From: Sepioteuthis lessoniana
Taxonomy: Eukaryota; Mollusca; Cephalopoda; Myopsida; Loliginidae
Direction: 5' to 3'
Length of the DNA: 64,000 bases
NCBI GenBank assembly: GCA_963585895.1
Contig: OY757904.1
Span: forward strand, 71,825,952-71,889,951
A program made the translations under genes and the position numbers. Below are positions 1 through 10,095 of this stretch, piece by piece (the first letter of the stretch is position 1; every line of letters begins with the position of its first letter). The notes beneath the pieces were generated by a model. That model did not search any database. It saw only the letters and a list, made by a program, of their open reading frames with translations, and had not been told where the DNA came from.

Positions 1-764
1 TCATCTTCGAATGAATCATATTAAGTAGTATCACTGCTGTTCTTTTACGCTGAAGGCTTTGGTGTTAAAAAAGATTTAAAAAAAACACTACCAAATGCTT
101 ATTGGGTATTCCCAATTTGAAAATTAAGATACATAGTAACAATAGGGCGAATAAACTAAACAAAACACTTAAAGACGAGAATATTTATACAAAAAATAAC
201 CAGTAAAAGAATTCCGTCTTCCTCCTAAAGTTAGGTTAAATTATCCGAACTCCATGAATAGTTTTAAAACCAGTGACAAATCTCAGTTTCTGACATAAAC
301 TGAACTAAACGCTTTAAAATACTTTCAAATGAGAACAATAACCGTGAAATTAAGGTTATGCATTGGTCCCCACAAAATGTTGGCTCTCCAGAAAAAAAAT
401 GGGTAGATTTTTCTGACTAAGTATTTGCTCTTTTATAATCGAAATGAAGTGCCAATCTTGCTCCTAACATCGCCTAAACTTTATGAACACAATTTCTTTG
501 ACTACCATACAAGAGATAAACTTTGCGTCAGAACAAATGATGTCACTAAAGAATACACAGGTTGTAATTGTTAATATTTAGTCTAAATTAAGCAAAAATA
601 AAAATAACACTGACTTCTTACTTCATTTGATATATTCTCCAAGAATCCATAAAAATTTCTCAAAATACTATTGATGGTCATCGGCTTCAATCACTGCCCC
701 TATACGACTTCCGAATTTCCTGCAAGGGTTTCCGAAGGTCTCCTTGTTTGAATTGGTAAATGAT
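1..764. other. AT-rich stretch without recognised gene
   Basis: No open frame of convincing composition, no RNA gene and no repeat that I can match elsewhere in the window. Homopolymer A and T runs are frequent. Confidence 0.5.
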
Positions 765-960
765 ATCGTCATCCTTCCCTCCAGTTCATCTTTGAGGTTG
801 CACGGTGTTTTGATTGTGTCTCACAGAATAATGATGTTGTTTGGATCGTCTCCACTCGTCCTCCAACTTCCAAGTCTTCCAATCCCTTTAATAACCCTTT
901 AGTTACTGTACCGAAAGTACCAATCACGTTTGGTATAATTGTCACCTTCATATTATTATA
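765..960 (-). mobile_element. LINE relic, 3' end of RLE-type ORF
   Basis: The minus-strand frame 951-769 (60 codons) gives a segment around IGTFGTVTKGLLKGLEDLEV. The same segment recurs in plus orientation at about 32600 and 33560 downstream of a restriction-like endonuclease. It is the extreme C-terminal conserved block of a non-LTR retrotransposon. Only this block survives. After about 45 residues the frame leaves the family consensus, so the copy is truncated on both sides. It is a dead fragment. Confidence 0.8.
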
Positions 961-1224
961 ATTGTTATCATTTTCATAAAAATTAAAATCAGTTGTAATG
1001 ATTTTAAATACTTTAATGCAGGTACATTGTCACTAATTTGAATTATCAATTTTTACATGCACTTAGGTTATTTCAGGTTGTATCTACTGTGCGGTTGCCT
1101 AGACTCAGCTGGGCGGAATCTGCGAGGAAAGCAGTAACATCACGCAATTCACCCCCACAGAAAATTTGAAAATGCTATATTGTACTACTGGCCACTCTCA
1201 TGGAATCTCCAATATGAAAATTTC

Positions 1225-1275
1225 AGAGTGTTTGGTTGTGAAAAACTCTCAAGGAGTATATAATAATATTAATAA
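1225..1275 (+). mobile_element. LINE 3' terminus with simple-repeat tail
   Basis: The stretch ending in GTGAAAAACTCTCAAGGAG is the same 3' terminal block seen before the (AAT)n tails at about 33320, 33755 and 41020. The sequence just upstream does not match the LINE well, so only the terminal block is called. It runs directly into an AAT-type tail and then into (AAG)n. Confidence 0.6.
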
Positions 1276-1367
1276 AAGAAGAAGAAGAAGAAGAAGAAGA
1301 AGAAGAAGAAGAAGAAGAAGAAGAAGAAGAAGAAGAAGAAACAATAACAACAACAACAACAACAACT
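1275..1367 (+). repeat. Compound (AAG)n-(AAC)n microsatellite
   Basis: About 22 AAG units (1275-1340) pass without interruption into AAC units (1341-1367). The array grows out of the simple-repeat tail of the LINE terminus just upstream. The Arg/Asn-rich open frame through it is an artefact of the repeat. Confidence 0.95.
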
Positions 1368-1489
1368 TCAGTAATTATTGCGTCCAATAATAGGAATAAC
1401 AACAGAATTCAATTAAGGAAAAACAGAAGAAAAACAATAAAATATCAAGACAGTAAAAATCGGTTGAAAACCAAATGTGTGGATACTTC

Positions 1490-1875
1490 AAGAGAAAAAC
1501 TAGCACAGGAGATTACCTTGACATGGCAATGAATAGAATTCTTAAGAGAGAAATTTAATCTCTTTTAATAGCAGGATTAAATAATCACATAAGAACTAAT
1601 TATATCAACGGAAAAATGATATCGAGAAATATCAAATGTAGGTTATATGAAGACATGGATGAAATAGTTAATCAAATAATGATTAAATTCAGAAAACTAG
1701 CACGAAAGGCGTGCAAGACAAGGGACGGCTCGGTGGAAGATGTGATCCGCTGGGAATTGTACAAGCGATTATGTTTTGAATATACTGATAAAAGGAATAT
1801 GTTTAAGAAATTGAGGCACATAGAATCTCCTGGGTCTTTGAGATATATCCTAATCTCATAATCCCCGGAGACCAA
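1490..1875 (+). mobile_element. LINE relic, CCHC knuckle region
   Basis: The frame 1616-1861 aligns by eye with the stretch of the RLE-type LINE that precedes its endonuclease: a CRL-x-D-x-DE-x-IN motif, then a KLA-x-KA-x-KTRD segment, then an IRWELYK segment. In the family this region is a C-x2-C-x7/8-H-x4-C zinc knuckle. Here the second Cys is Tyr, the His is Gln and the last Cys is Phe, so the knuckle is destroyed. The copy stops before the RPD motif of the endonuclease. Confidence 0.7.
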
Positions 1876-2044
1876 ATCTAGTTTGAATTAGCACCGAGGA
1901 TATAATTTGTCATTAGCTGGATTTTGCCGATCCAGTGGATCATGGATTGGAAGTGAGTAAAATAAAAAAAATCCTTGGACACGAAATAGCTAAAAAAATC
2001 TTTTAATCACGAAGGTCACAGTGATACAAATAATAACTGCTACA

Positions 2045-2395
2045 CTTTGAAGGTTTGATTTGGTTTTATGGCACATCATCTATTGTAGGTAATTTAATGT
2101 CAAATCCACTTTATACATATAAACATTTCTATTTCAAACAATTTATAAATACGCAGTTTAGTTCTATTTGAGCCAGAGATAGGACCGTAAGAGTTACTAC
2201 CACCTCGGTCCAGAGTGGACCTGGGAGCGATGGCAATAGAGGGGTTTTACGCATTCCCCAAAGTTCCAATATCACTGGAGATTGTTTAGTGTCATATTCA
2301 GGACACCTGTTGGGGGAGACTTATTTCTCAGAAAAGATGCAGTCAGTGTATTTTGTAGACCGATTTCGACTCGGCCATGCTACACTTTGAACGGT
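2045..2395 (-). repeat. Dispersed repeat R1, copy 1
   Basis: I name this family R1. Sense orientation is taken as the one that ends in a CCAAA-rich tail, which makes this copy minus. On the plus strand it reads tail first (TTTGGTTTTATGGCACATCA), then one or two units of an internal minisatellite, then a GC-richer head (GGTCCAGAGTGGACCTGGGA, and a variant of CTCACCATCAGATTGTTTAG), then TGCAGTCAGTGTATTCT. The same order recurs at 9500, 16295, 38200, 46755, 50940 and 55715. It encodes no protein. Confidence 0.85.
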
Positions 2396-4046
2396 CTTGA
2401 AATGTCTGGAAAAGAGACTTGCGAGTATATAGATCAAAGGAAAAATCGTGAGTATTCTAATCAGGTAGACTATTTCGAAGAATTCTAGAGACTTATGAAT
2501 ACTTACTCTATCTCATGTACCATAGAAAAATCACCAATTGAAACCAATGTGAAAAACAAGCAAGGAGAAAAATAATAATTTATTTTCCTTAATGCCTAGT
2601 TCTTTTTGTTTATAATTCATTTGTCAGGAAGTAGTACGTTTTCTATTCTTTTAAAATGATAATTACAATTATCCTCAGTCGTTTTGTTTGTAAGACTCTG
2701 TGTGATTTATAACAATAAATATTCCGAAACAAATTTGCCGTTTGCAACAATCCAATTCTCCTCACAGCGCTGGTTTTACTTTCTGATCGTCGACAAATGC
2801 AGTGACTCATATGTCAATATTATTCTCATTTTTACTTTAAATAATGCAACACACGCACACAGATAGATAGATAGATAGATATGTTTCGATCTATTGTTAA
2901 TTTTTTAAATAGTTTATTTGATCCTTGTGCATTAACAAGGCAAACAGTATACTCAAGAATTGTGAGCTCTTCTTATCCTTTTTTATATCGATAATGTCAC
3001 CGCCTGTGTTATGAATTATGTTGACTTATGTATTGATGATCGGGAAACGTGTTCCTTTTGGATCAATGACTCTTCGATCAATATTGATTGGTGTTGCAGA
3101 TCAAACAACACATTTTACGACCGTTACTGATTCCTAACTTTGATTCTGTATATTTGCCATAAATAAATAAAAATTAATAATATAACATCCAAGAACGAGA
3201 ATCCACTCCATAACAAAAGAAAATTTATGAACATTGGTGACATGAATATATTAGGACAAAAGGAATAAAAAAATTGAGTGTTTACGTTTATCACAAATCT
3301 ATATAGAAAAATTCAATTTCGACCTACATAGGCTAACACATTGTGGTATTAAACTGTGCAATATTTATCATCCAAGTTATTTTTTTATTATTTTAGTCAT
3401 TAAAAAAATATTATCAGTTTTTGTAGCATATAATATATTTTTGGAAGAAGTAAATCACCCAACTATTTGATAAGTTTCCCTGAGAGAATTCAAATCTTCT
3501 TTTTACTATCGGTATTTCCTTATTCTTTTATTATTTTAGTTCTCAGCGAATAAAGAATTATCCCAATTCGCAAGCTAAAGAAAATAATTAACTTGATGAT
3601 TCTACTCATAAATATTATTTAATAAAAATAGGCCTGCACTTTTAACAAACGAAATTAAGAGTGTTCGATATTGAGGTTTTGTGTTTATAAGCACGAACCA
3701 ACCTTTAAACCCAATTAACCTTTGGCATTTGGAACATACAAACATCTGAAAATTCTAATTGAATTTTTAAAAAATCTTATTTCGGATTTTCACGTTTATT
3801 CACTATATGTCATAAATTATACGCTCCAAACAATTTAGAGAAAAGAATATTAATTATCTTCAAAATAAAAAAATACCAGGATTCATAATAGAAGATTATA
3901 CAATGGAAACGTTTATGATTGTGTATTATTCATTCCCAATATTTACAGGACTTACTCTTAAAAATGTGGTATATTTAACATCATAAAAAATTAGTTTCAC
4001 CCAATTTAATTTAGCTTCTGATCTGTTGTTATTCTCATACACCGAC
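2396..4046. other. AT-rich DNA, no gene seen
   Basis: Apart from a short (GATA)n run at 2861-2882 I see no element, RNA gene or convincing frame. Short AT-rich frames here have no recognisable domain. Confidence 0.5.
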
Positions 4047-4290
4047 AACTAATACATGCAATCGTGGTGTAACAGGTATCTATATAAGATCGGACGCTCT
4101 GGTTCAAATCCCTGATGACGCTGTTTCCATTCCAATACCATTGGAAAAGACACCATTAGAATTATGACCCTACTTTTCAGCTATGTGTAAGTAGTTGATT
4201 AGTCTCGGTTCTTTCATTTTCGTATGACAACAGGTCTAAGAGAAAGAAATCAGTTGTACCCTGCTTATAAATTCACATAATGTCATATCT
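4047..4290 (+). mobile_element. tRNA-derived SINE, family A
   Basis: The 5' part has a pol III A-box-like TGGTGTAACAGG and a B box CTGGTTCAAATCC, spaced as in a tRNA. The body has a CAGCTATGTGTAAGTAGTTG block and GGTCTAAGAGAAAGAAA followed by CAGTTGTACCCTGCTTATA. The same ordered blocks occur in the four-copy array at 42255-43400 and, reversed, at 22985-23130. No protein is encoded; retroposition would need LINE machinery in trans. Confidence 0.75.
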
Positions 4291-4929
4291 TCTATTTCAA
4301 AACAAACATACATGGTTATTAAACATCTTCTTACACTGTTTCTCCATTGATCCAACGTAAATATATAGTCCTTTTTTGGCTTTCACATTTTCCTGGGTTT
4401 ATATAATTCTAATAAAGATTTTTCCTCTTCGGAGCACGCCTTGGTTCTACCTTTACAATCAGGATTTTCATCATACCGTTTTCATGACTTAAAACAAACA
4501 CACCAATCTAATAAGTGTCCCAAAGGTTCAAGCCCCAATCTAACGTTTTAAATAATTTAATTTAAAAAAAAGTTTAATATCATTTGTATTTTTGAAATTC
4601 GTGTGAAGTCGTCACGTGGAGTCAAAATACTTATTCTATCAATTTTTTTCCCGCTAAAATTTTTGTCACATCATATAGTTTTCTCACTAACATTGTTTAA
4701 TGATTAATGTAATAATATAAATCAGTTTTCTGACGTGTACGTCTTTAATCTTATAAAAATATGTGATGATCAAAACATTTAGAAATTAAATATTTTGAAT
4801 GGGATAATTTTCTTCTCTTTTTCTCTTAAATAATATTATCATTTTTTAGTTTTAGAATATTTTAGAACTGAACTATGTTTTATTTACAATCATTTGTAGA
4901 GTACTTTTCCTTTTCATAGAATGATGCTT

Positions 4930-4931
<2 letters not shown>
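4291..4931. other. AT-rich DNA, no gene seen
   Basis: No repeat match, RNA gene or coding signature seen. The stretch leads into a long (TA)n tract. Confidence 0.5.

Positions 4932-5018
<87 letters not shown>
4932..5018. repeat. (TA)n microsatellite
   Basis: About 43 perfect TA units abut the left end of the mariner element. Mariner inserts at TA dinucleotides, so a TA tract is a natural landing site. Confidence 0.97.
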
Positions 5019-5020
<2 letters not shown>

Positions 5021-5223
5021 TGGGTCATTCAATAAGTTTCCAGACTTGTTTTGTACAGGCATTTAAAATTGCTGTGGACTCTGGAAAATTCAGTATGTTA
5101 TTCCTATATATCTTATGAGATGACTGACTAATTTCTATGATTTCAGGTTCAAATGAACAGCTACAGCAGCAATTGGAATACACCCTACTAAAACCTGAGT
5201 GTCACAACTGGTGAATTTCAAAA

Positions 5224-5880
5224 ATGCAATCTGGACGTGAGGACACTTTAGAAGATCGTTATGCAATAAAATTATGTTTTAAACGTGTGGAAAATGTCAC
5301 AAAAGCGTATGGAATGTTTCAGAATGTTTTTGAGTGGCATAAAAGATTCAAGGAAGGCAGGGAGTCTGTGAGGGATGATGAGAGCTGTGGGAGGAGAAAG
5401 GAAGTCAATACACCAGAGTTGATTCCCCAAAGGGTTAGGGTTAGGGTTACTATGTTGAGGTTTTAAGAGAGTTCAGGAAGAGATTCCGTCGGAAGAGTCC
5501 AGCTCTCTTGAAATCGGGTCAGTTGAATTTTCACCAGGACAATGCATCAATCCACAACTCCATCCTTGTAACAGACTAATTGACCAAGATGGGCATCGAG
5601 ACAATTCCCCACCCTTCCTATAGTCGAGACCTTGCTTCCTGTGAATTTTGGTTATTCCGTAAGCTCAGAGGCTGTCGTTATGATACAATTGAGGAGATGA
5701 AAGAGGCTCTGACGAAGGTCATTGACACTCTCAAACAAGAGGACTTCCATGGGGCCCACGAGAAGTTCTTTGAACGATACAACAAGTGGATTGCAGTCAG
5801 AGGAGACTACTTCGAAGGGGACAACAATCTCACGTGTGTACTATCAACAAAAGTGCCCATACGAAAAAAGTCTGGAAAAT
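5224..5880 (+). pseudogene. Mariner transposase relic (DD34D type)
   Basis: The N-terminal helix-turn-helix half is open from 5224 (about 65 residues, including FEWHKRFKEGRESVRDDE, typical of mariner). After a junction near 5430-5455 the frame resumes in the C-terminal catalytic half: FHQDNASIHNSIL holds the second catalytic Asp, and PHPSYSRDLASCEFWLF is the block that normally ends in the third Asp. That residue is Glu here. A stop lies between them at 5577-5579 (VTD*LTKMG). The segment with the first catalytic Asp is deleted. The last open part, 5580-5882, ends at the right terminal repeat. It cannot encode an active transposase. Confidence 0.9.
5431..5449 (+). repeat. Telomere-like (TTAGGG)3 patch
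   Basis: The 19 bases AGGGTTAGGGTTAGGGTTA lie exactly where the mariner transposase loses its central part. TTAGGG is the telomere repeat of most metazoans, molluscs included. Three units is short, so chance or slippage is possible. Confidence 0.7.
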
Positions 5881-5942
5881 GATCCCTAGTGTGTGTGTGC
5901 TTTTTAAAGAGTTTGGTATACGTTCAATTGCTAAAGGCTAAC

Positions 5943-6770
5943 ATGGATCAGCAACAAAAAATCGAAGAAAGACATAAAAAATTACTTATGGAGTTACATA
6001 ACCAACAATTAGAATTCCAACAATTTACATTGCAGAAAACTGAACTACAGCAAAAACAACTAGAAGAATTTCTCGTAAATTCATTAAATGCCTCAAAAAA
6101 TCTGAAAAAGACACGATATTTTCCCAGAGTACAATCTATGACTCGATTGATACATTCGAATACGTACCAGAGAACTTCAAAACGTTCGAGGCTTTTTACA
6201 GTCGCTATGAAGATATTTTCAACGTATACTGTGAACAATGGCCTAGTAAAAGAAAGGTACGTCTACTATTAAGAAAACTGGGAACAACCGAACACAATAG
6301 GTTCGTAGACTTCATCTTACCCAAGAAAACCAAAGACTTGAATTTTTCAGAGACTATTAAGCTCCTATCGGAACTATTCGGGTCTAAGACAAACTTGTTC
6401 CAAAAACGGTGGAAATGCCTGAACACAGTCAAGAACAAGCAGCAAGGTTTTATAACGTTTGCAGCATCGCTGAAGAAGATCTGTAATGATTTTAAACTAG
6501 CCGAGCTGACTGCTGAGGATGTAAGTGCTTAATATTTGCCCACGGTCTAGTAACAGACGGCGGGTACTGACTAAGCTTGAAAACGAACAAGGATTGACTT
6601 TCCAAAAATTGGCAGAGGACTGTCAAAGAGTAATTTCTCTCAAGTGTGGTTCAAAAACGATTAATGAATCAGGTGTGGCTCAGATTAGAAAAATCAGAAG
6701 CAAGTCAACTGCCTATTCCCCTTAAAAAGACAAAAGGCAAATCTCATTTTCTAAAACCCGCAATAAATAA
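5943..6770 (+). pseudogene. gag: Gypsy gag relic
   Basis: The ATG at 5943 starts a Gln/Glu-rich coiled coil of about 50 residues. Near 6085-6115 the reading shifts frame and capsid-like sequence continues to about 6535 (a frame including TFEAFYSRYEDIF, and VRLLLRKLGTTEHNRFVDFI). A further shift leads into LTKLENEQGLTFQKLAEDCQ (frame 6525-6725), typical of the end of Mag-like capsids. At least two frameshifts and in-frame stops break it. Gag would form the particle of the retrotransposon. Confidence 0.82.
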
Positions 6771-6792
6771 AACTGAAACAGGTTAAAGAAAC

Positions 6793-6962
6793 AGCCCGGT
6801 CCATGTTACCATTGTGGTAAATGGCATTGGATGAAATTCTGTCATGTCAAGAAGAAAAAATATTGCAAAATTTGCAATAAGAATGATCATGACGTGACTC
6901 AGTGCTGGTACGCTAACATAACGAAAAAACCCAAGAGTAAAATTAGGCAAGCTCAATTAGAC
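6793..6962 (+). pseudogene. Gag nucleocapsid, two CCHC zinc knuckles
   Basis: Translation of 6793-6960 gives two C-x2-C-x4-H-x4-C knuckles: CYHCGKWHWMKFC and CKICNKNDHDVTQC. All eight metal ligands are kept. A basic tail follows and a stop ends it at 6963. This part of gag binds the RNA. It is too short and isolated to be a gene by itself. Confidence 0.9.
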
Positions 6963-6989
6963 TAGATAGTCAATAGAAATTTTAGGAAA

Positions 6990-7190
6990 TATGTGACTGT
7001 TGATATTTTCAATAACTCCCTTAAATTCCAGCTTGACTCGGGTTATGATATCTCAATCAGCAATTGGCATACTTGGCCAAAATTAAACAAACAGGCCTTA
7101 CTAAAGACGGATCAAACAGCAAAATGCTTAACTGGCGAATATATAAAGATCTTAGGCGTGGTAATCCTTACAGTAACACTAAATAGCTAA
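6990..7190 (+). pseudogene. Retrotransposon aspartic protease fragment
   Basis: The frame 6993-7190 contains FQLDSGYDISI, the D-S/T-G active-site motif of retropepsins, preceded by a beta-strand-like lead. The distal part has ILGVVILTV, a degenerate form of the ILG-x-V block. It is followed by a stop. The domain is close to full length but separated from the upstream and downstream domains by stops. Confidence 0.8.
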
Positions 7191-7219
7191 AAGCCTACGT
7201 ACTAAAAAATTCGGACAAC

Positions 7220-7693
7220 TTGTTCGGAACAGATTGGACAGAAAAAATACAATCTATAATATTGCCCAATGAGTACATTTTGTCGCAAAATAGAAAGTAC
7301 AACGTCCTATTCGGTAAATCTCAAAAAGGAACTCAAACAGCGATTTCCCCAGGTTTTTTTTCTTCTGGCGGCCTTGGGAAATGTTCTAAATTAAAAGCTA
7401 AGCTCAAGGTGAAGGACGGTGCACAGCTGCTATTCAAGAATAAACAGAATGTCCCTTTCGCTGCTCTAGAGCAAATCAACAAAGAATTAGATAGACTTGG
7501 ACGAGCAAAAATTCTGTCAAAAACAGATTTTAGCGAATGGGCAGCACCTACGGTCCATGTAAAAAAGAAGTCCAACCATTTACGAATCAGCGCCGATTTC
7601 TCCACAGGGTTAAACGATGCCTTACAGGATCACCACTATCCCCTACCAAGCCCTGAGAAAATTTTCAACATACTAAACTTTAAGAACATGCAG
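7220..7693 (+). pseudogene. pol: Gypsy reverse transcriptase, N-terminal part
   Basis: The open frame 7220-7699 covers the linker and fingers: GLGKCSKLKAKLKVKDGAQ, then the ELDRLGRAKIL segment, WAAPTVHVKKKS, then ISADFSTGLNDAL and YPLPSPEKIFNIL. The palm with the catalytic Y/F-x-D-D box is missing: at about 7680-7697 the sequence jumps straight to the connection/RNase H region. Judged from the family, several hundred bases are lost. Without the palm it cannot polymerise. Confidence 0.9.
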
Positions 7694-7696
7694 AAT

Positions 7697-8270
7697 TGAG
7701 AGGGCCTCTCAATGAACTCTTAAAAAAGGTCAAACCATGGTTATGGACAGCTGAATGCCAAGAGTCATTCGAAAAGATCAAGAAAACCCTTTCTTCGGAT
7801 CTCTCCCTCACCCACTATGATCCTACCCTCGACATCATAGTCGAAAGTGATGCAAAGTTATACGGCATCGGTGCTTGCATTCTCCATAAACTGCCAGACT
7901 GTTCGCGAAAATCTGTGGCACACGCTTCTAGTTCCCTGTTACCAGCTGAGAAGCAATATTCCAAAATAGGAAAAGAGGCTCTAGGGATAATATTCGCCAT
8001 CAAAATGTTCGACAGATACCTACATCGAAGATGGTTCATATTACAAACGGACAATAAACCCCTAATAACAATATTTTGGTCCAAGAAAGGTCTGCCAGTC
8101 TACACTGCAAATAGACTACTTAGTTGGGGAATGATTCTCTTAAACTACAATTTCAAGATCGATTTCCTAACATCTAAAAATATTTGCCACGCAGACAGCT
8201 TATCGCGACTCATTCCCCAAAATACGGATGTGTTTGAAGACTCTATTATTGCTACTCTAAGGACGAATTT
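7697..8270 (+). pseudogene. pol: Gypsy RNase H domain
   Basis: The frame opens at 7696 and runs to 8547. It shows LNELLKKVKPWLWTAECQES (connection), then IIVESDAKLYGIGACI (first acidic motif), SLLPAEKQYSKIGKEALGII (the family's IEKEA block with Glu to Gly), then FILQTDNKPLITIF, and a DFLTSKNICHADSLSRL end that normally precedes integrase. The domain is nearly complete and is the best preserved part of the element. Confidence 0.9.
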
Positions 8271-8284
8271 GGGAAATCAGAAAC

Positions 8285-8560
8285 AATGTTCCCAAGAAAA
8301 GTCAAGTTCGTTTTCTATAAACTCATTCCACGGCAAGCAAAGTTCAAGAAAACCGTCTCGCCTCATAAGAAACATTTCTTTCCTGGCGAGAAAGTCCTTT
8401 TCACGGCCTACAAAAACATCATTACATTCTGGGAAGTGGGCACCATCAAACAAAGATTTGCGAACTGGTCTATATTGTCCAGGGACCAAAAAACACCCAC
8501 ATACGCCATATGAACCAGCTCAGGAAATGCCGTTTGAATTAATCTGAGGAATAACCCAAA
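8285..8560 (+). pseudogene. pol: Integrase C-terminal remnant
   Basis: In frame 8286-8513 the sequence reads like the last part of gypsy integrase: FYKLIPRQAKFKKT, FFPGEKVLFTAYKN and FWEVGTIKQRFANW. A frame change near 8490 continues it as HIRHMNQLRKC. The HHCC zinc finger and the DDE catalytic core are absent; the RNase H end and this tail are joined near 8265-8285. This is a second large internal deletion. Confidence 0.8.
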
Positions 8561-8734
8561 AAAAACCTGCGAAGAGCCGATCGACGCAATATTCGATCAT
8601 TTCGATCTCGACACGCCTCAAGTCTCTCCGGAAGTACGACGCTCGGGAAGAAAAATAAAAATCTCAAGAGGCAGAAGTATTAAGATTTTTACTTATTTTT
8701 GCATTTTTTCCAAGAAAAAAAAGAAAACTCTTGG

Positions 8735-8989
8735 AAGTGGGATGTTGTGAGACCGAAACTTACCTGCATCATGGACTCTTCCAGAACTATATTACTAGCG
8801 TAGTAATATCCTAATACGCGCACTAGTGTTAGCAGTAGTACAAAAGTACTGGAAGTACAACTACCAATATTGGACACTATCCTTTGTAACTTGTGTTAAT
8901 ATATCTTTTTTACCTCTAAACCATGTTCCGTGTTTTCCTTCTGTGTACCGACTTTAGGTCCCTATCAATAAGTATACGTTTTCTCCACA
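8735..8989 (+). mobile_element. Probable gypsy 3' polypurine tract and LTR
   Basis: A purine-rich run (GGAAGTGGGA) ends at 8743 and is followed by TGTTGTGAGACC, a plausible LTR start in the usual TG form. The other end is uncertain; TTTCTCCACA at 8980-8989 is a candidate (CA end) but a second LTR inserted exactly there. No second copy is present in the window to test the borders. Confidence 0.45.
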
Positions 8990-9497
8990 TGTTGTATTTC
9001 GCTCTGGCCAAACAAACGACAACACAATAATGACGAGCGACACATTCTTTTAGAAAAATATACCTCTCACTTTATTTGAAAGGCTTGTGTGTGAGAGGGA
9101 GTTGGAGACCAAACAGAACTGCAACATATTGACCCTCACTCTATTGGTCATAACCATGTTTCTTTCCCGTTCTGTTGGGCAGCTCAACCGGGGGCCTGAG
9201 GACCCACTCTGCTGGGCGCTGGTTTTCTCTACCACATCTTGTCACCAACGGGTCTGGTCTCCAAACTGCTCGAGTCTCCAACTGGTCTGGTCTCCAAACT
9301 AACTGACTTCCAGTCTTCACTGAGTTATATAATAGTTCAACGCCCCCTTCTTCTTGTGGGCGTCACAATTGCTCTCATTCAACCCATCCACGGTCAAGGT
9401 TATAATTTTGATATTCCTCGACTGGATGCACCTGTTATTTACATAGGTGCACTTCCTATTTTGACAGCCCAGCTGGGTCATAGGTCAATATACAACA
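8990..9497 (-). mobile_element. Solo LTR, minus orientation
   Basis: The segment is bounded by TGTTGTAT on the left and ATACAACA on the right, perfect 8-bp inverted ends in the TG...CA form. It is flanked by CACA on both sides (8986-8989, 9498-9501), a possible 4-bp target duplication, although the right flank lies in a short CA run. Read on minus, blocks such as GGTCTCCAACTCCCTCTCAC and AAATAAAGTGAGAGGTA match the plus-strand LTR at 10987-11707. The AATAAA is a likely poly(A) signal. No internal coding sequence lies next to it. Confidence 0.8.
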
Positions 9498-9499
9498 CA

Positions 9500-10095
9500 C
9501 ACACAGTTAAATCTGACAATATTTCTATTTCATACAATTCAGTTTAGTATAAATACACAGTTTAATTGCAAATATACAGTTTAATTGTAAAAAGACATTT
9601 CTATTTCAAGCTATTCAGTTTAGTCAAACAGTACTTATGCAAACAATTCAGCTTTGTATAATTCTACTTAACCCGTAGCCAGGGCCTTATCAGGTGCTAC
9701 GATTCAAGGCCAGAGTAAACCTGGGAGCAATGGTTATTAAGGGTTACTCCGCGTTCCCCAAAACCCCAGCATCACTCGAGCCTCACCATTAGATTTAGTG
9801 TCATGTCCTGGACACTCGTTAGCGGGTTCTTACCCCACTGTAGAGGCGCAGCGAGTGAATTCTATTAACCTTGCCCACTGGGCAATGTGGGTTTGCTTTT
9901 TAACTTAATCTGATGGTAAAGCTCTTGCCCAAAGTGATCCGGGAGGTAATAGCAATCAGTGTCACTCCGCACACACAGGTATCCTGATTTTGATCCCCAC
10001 CATCAGATATTGTTTAGTGACATACCCAAGACACTCCTTTTTTCTTTGCGGGCGGTCTTACCACTCAGCAAAGGATGCAGTTTGCAACAGAGCTA
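9500..10095 (-). repeat. Dispersed repeat R1, copy 2 with duplicated head
   Basis: Several minisatellite units (TTTCTATTTCAAGCTATTCA type) are followed by the R1 head (AGGCCAGAGTAAACCTGGGA, then CACTCGAGCCTCACCATTAG). A second, more diverged head follows at about 9905-10085 (CATCAGATATTGTTTAGTGA). The tail end is cut off by the solo LTR. Confidence 0.85.

Larger units (their letters stand above)
5021..5888 (+). mobile_element. Mariner-like DNA transposon, internally deleted
   Basis: Terminal inverted repeats are visible: the left end starts GGGTCATT and continues to TTTCCAGACTT (5048), and the right end 5868-5887 is AAGTCTGGAAAATGATCCCT, its reverse complement apart from about 7 bp present only on the left. 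A TA sits near both ends. The element is under 0.9 kb against about 1.3 kb for a full mariner, because the middle of the transposase is missing. It lies directly upstream of the gypsy gag relic, so it may have replaced or interrupted the gypsy 5' end. Confidence 0.9.
5889..8989 (+). mobile_element. Ty3/Gypsy LTR retrotransposon relic, Mag-like
   Basis: Order of remnants: gag coiled coil and capsid (5943-6770), two zinc knuckles (6793-6962), aspartic protease (6990-7190), N-terminal reverse transcriptase (7220-7690), RNase H (7697-8270), integrase C-terminal end (8285-8560), polypurine-like tract and probable 3' LTR (8735-8989). The reverse-transcriptase start (GLGKCSKLKAKLKVKDGAQ, then WAAPTVHVKKKS and ISADFSTGLNDAL) is typical of the Mag clade as I recall it. 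No 5' LTR is present; the mariner abuts the leader. Several frameshifts and two large internal deletions make it non-autonomous. Confidence 0.88.

Noticed and set aside
1166..1390. Arg-rich then Asn-rich open frame
   Set aside because: Produced entirely by (AAG)n and (AAC)n microsatellites attached to a LINE tail.
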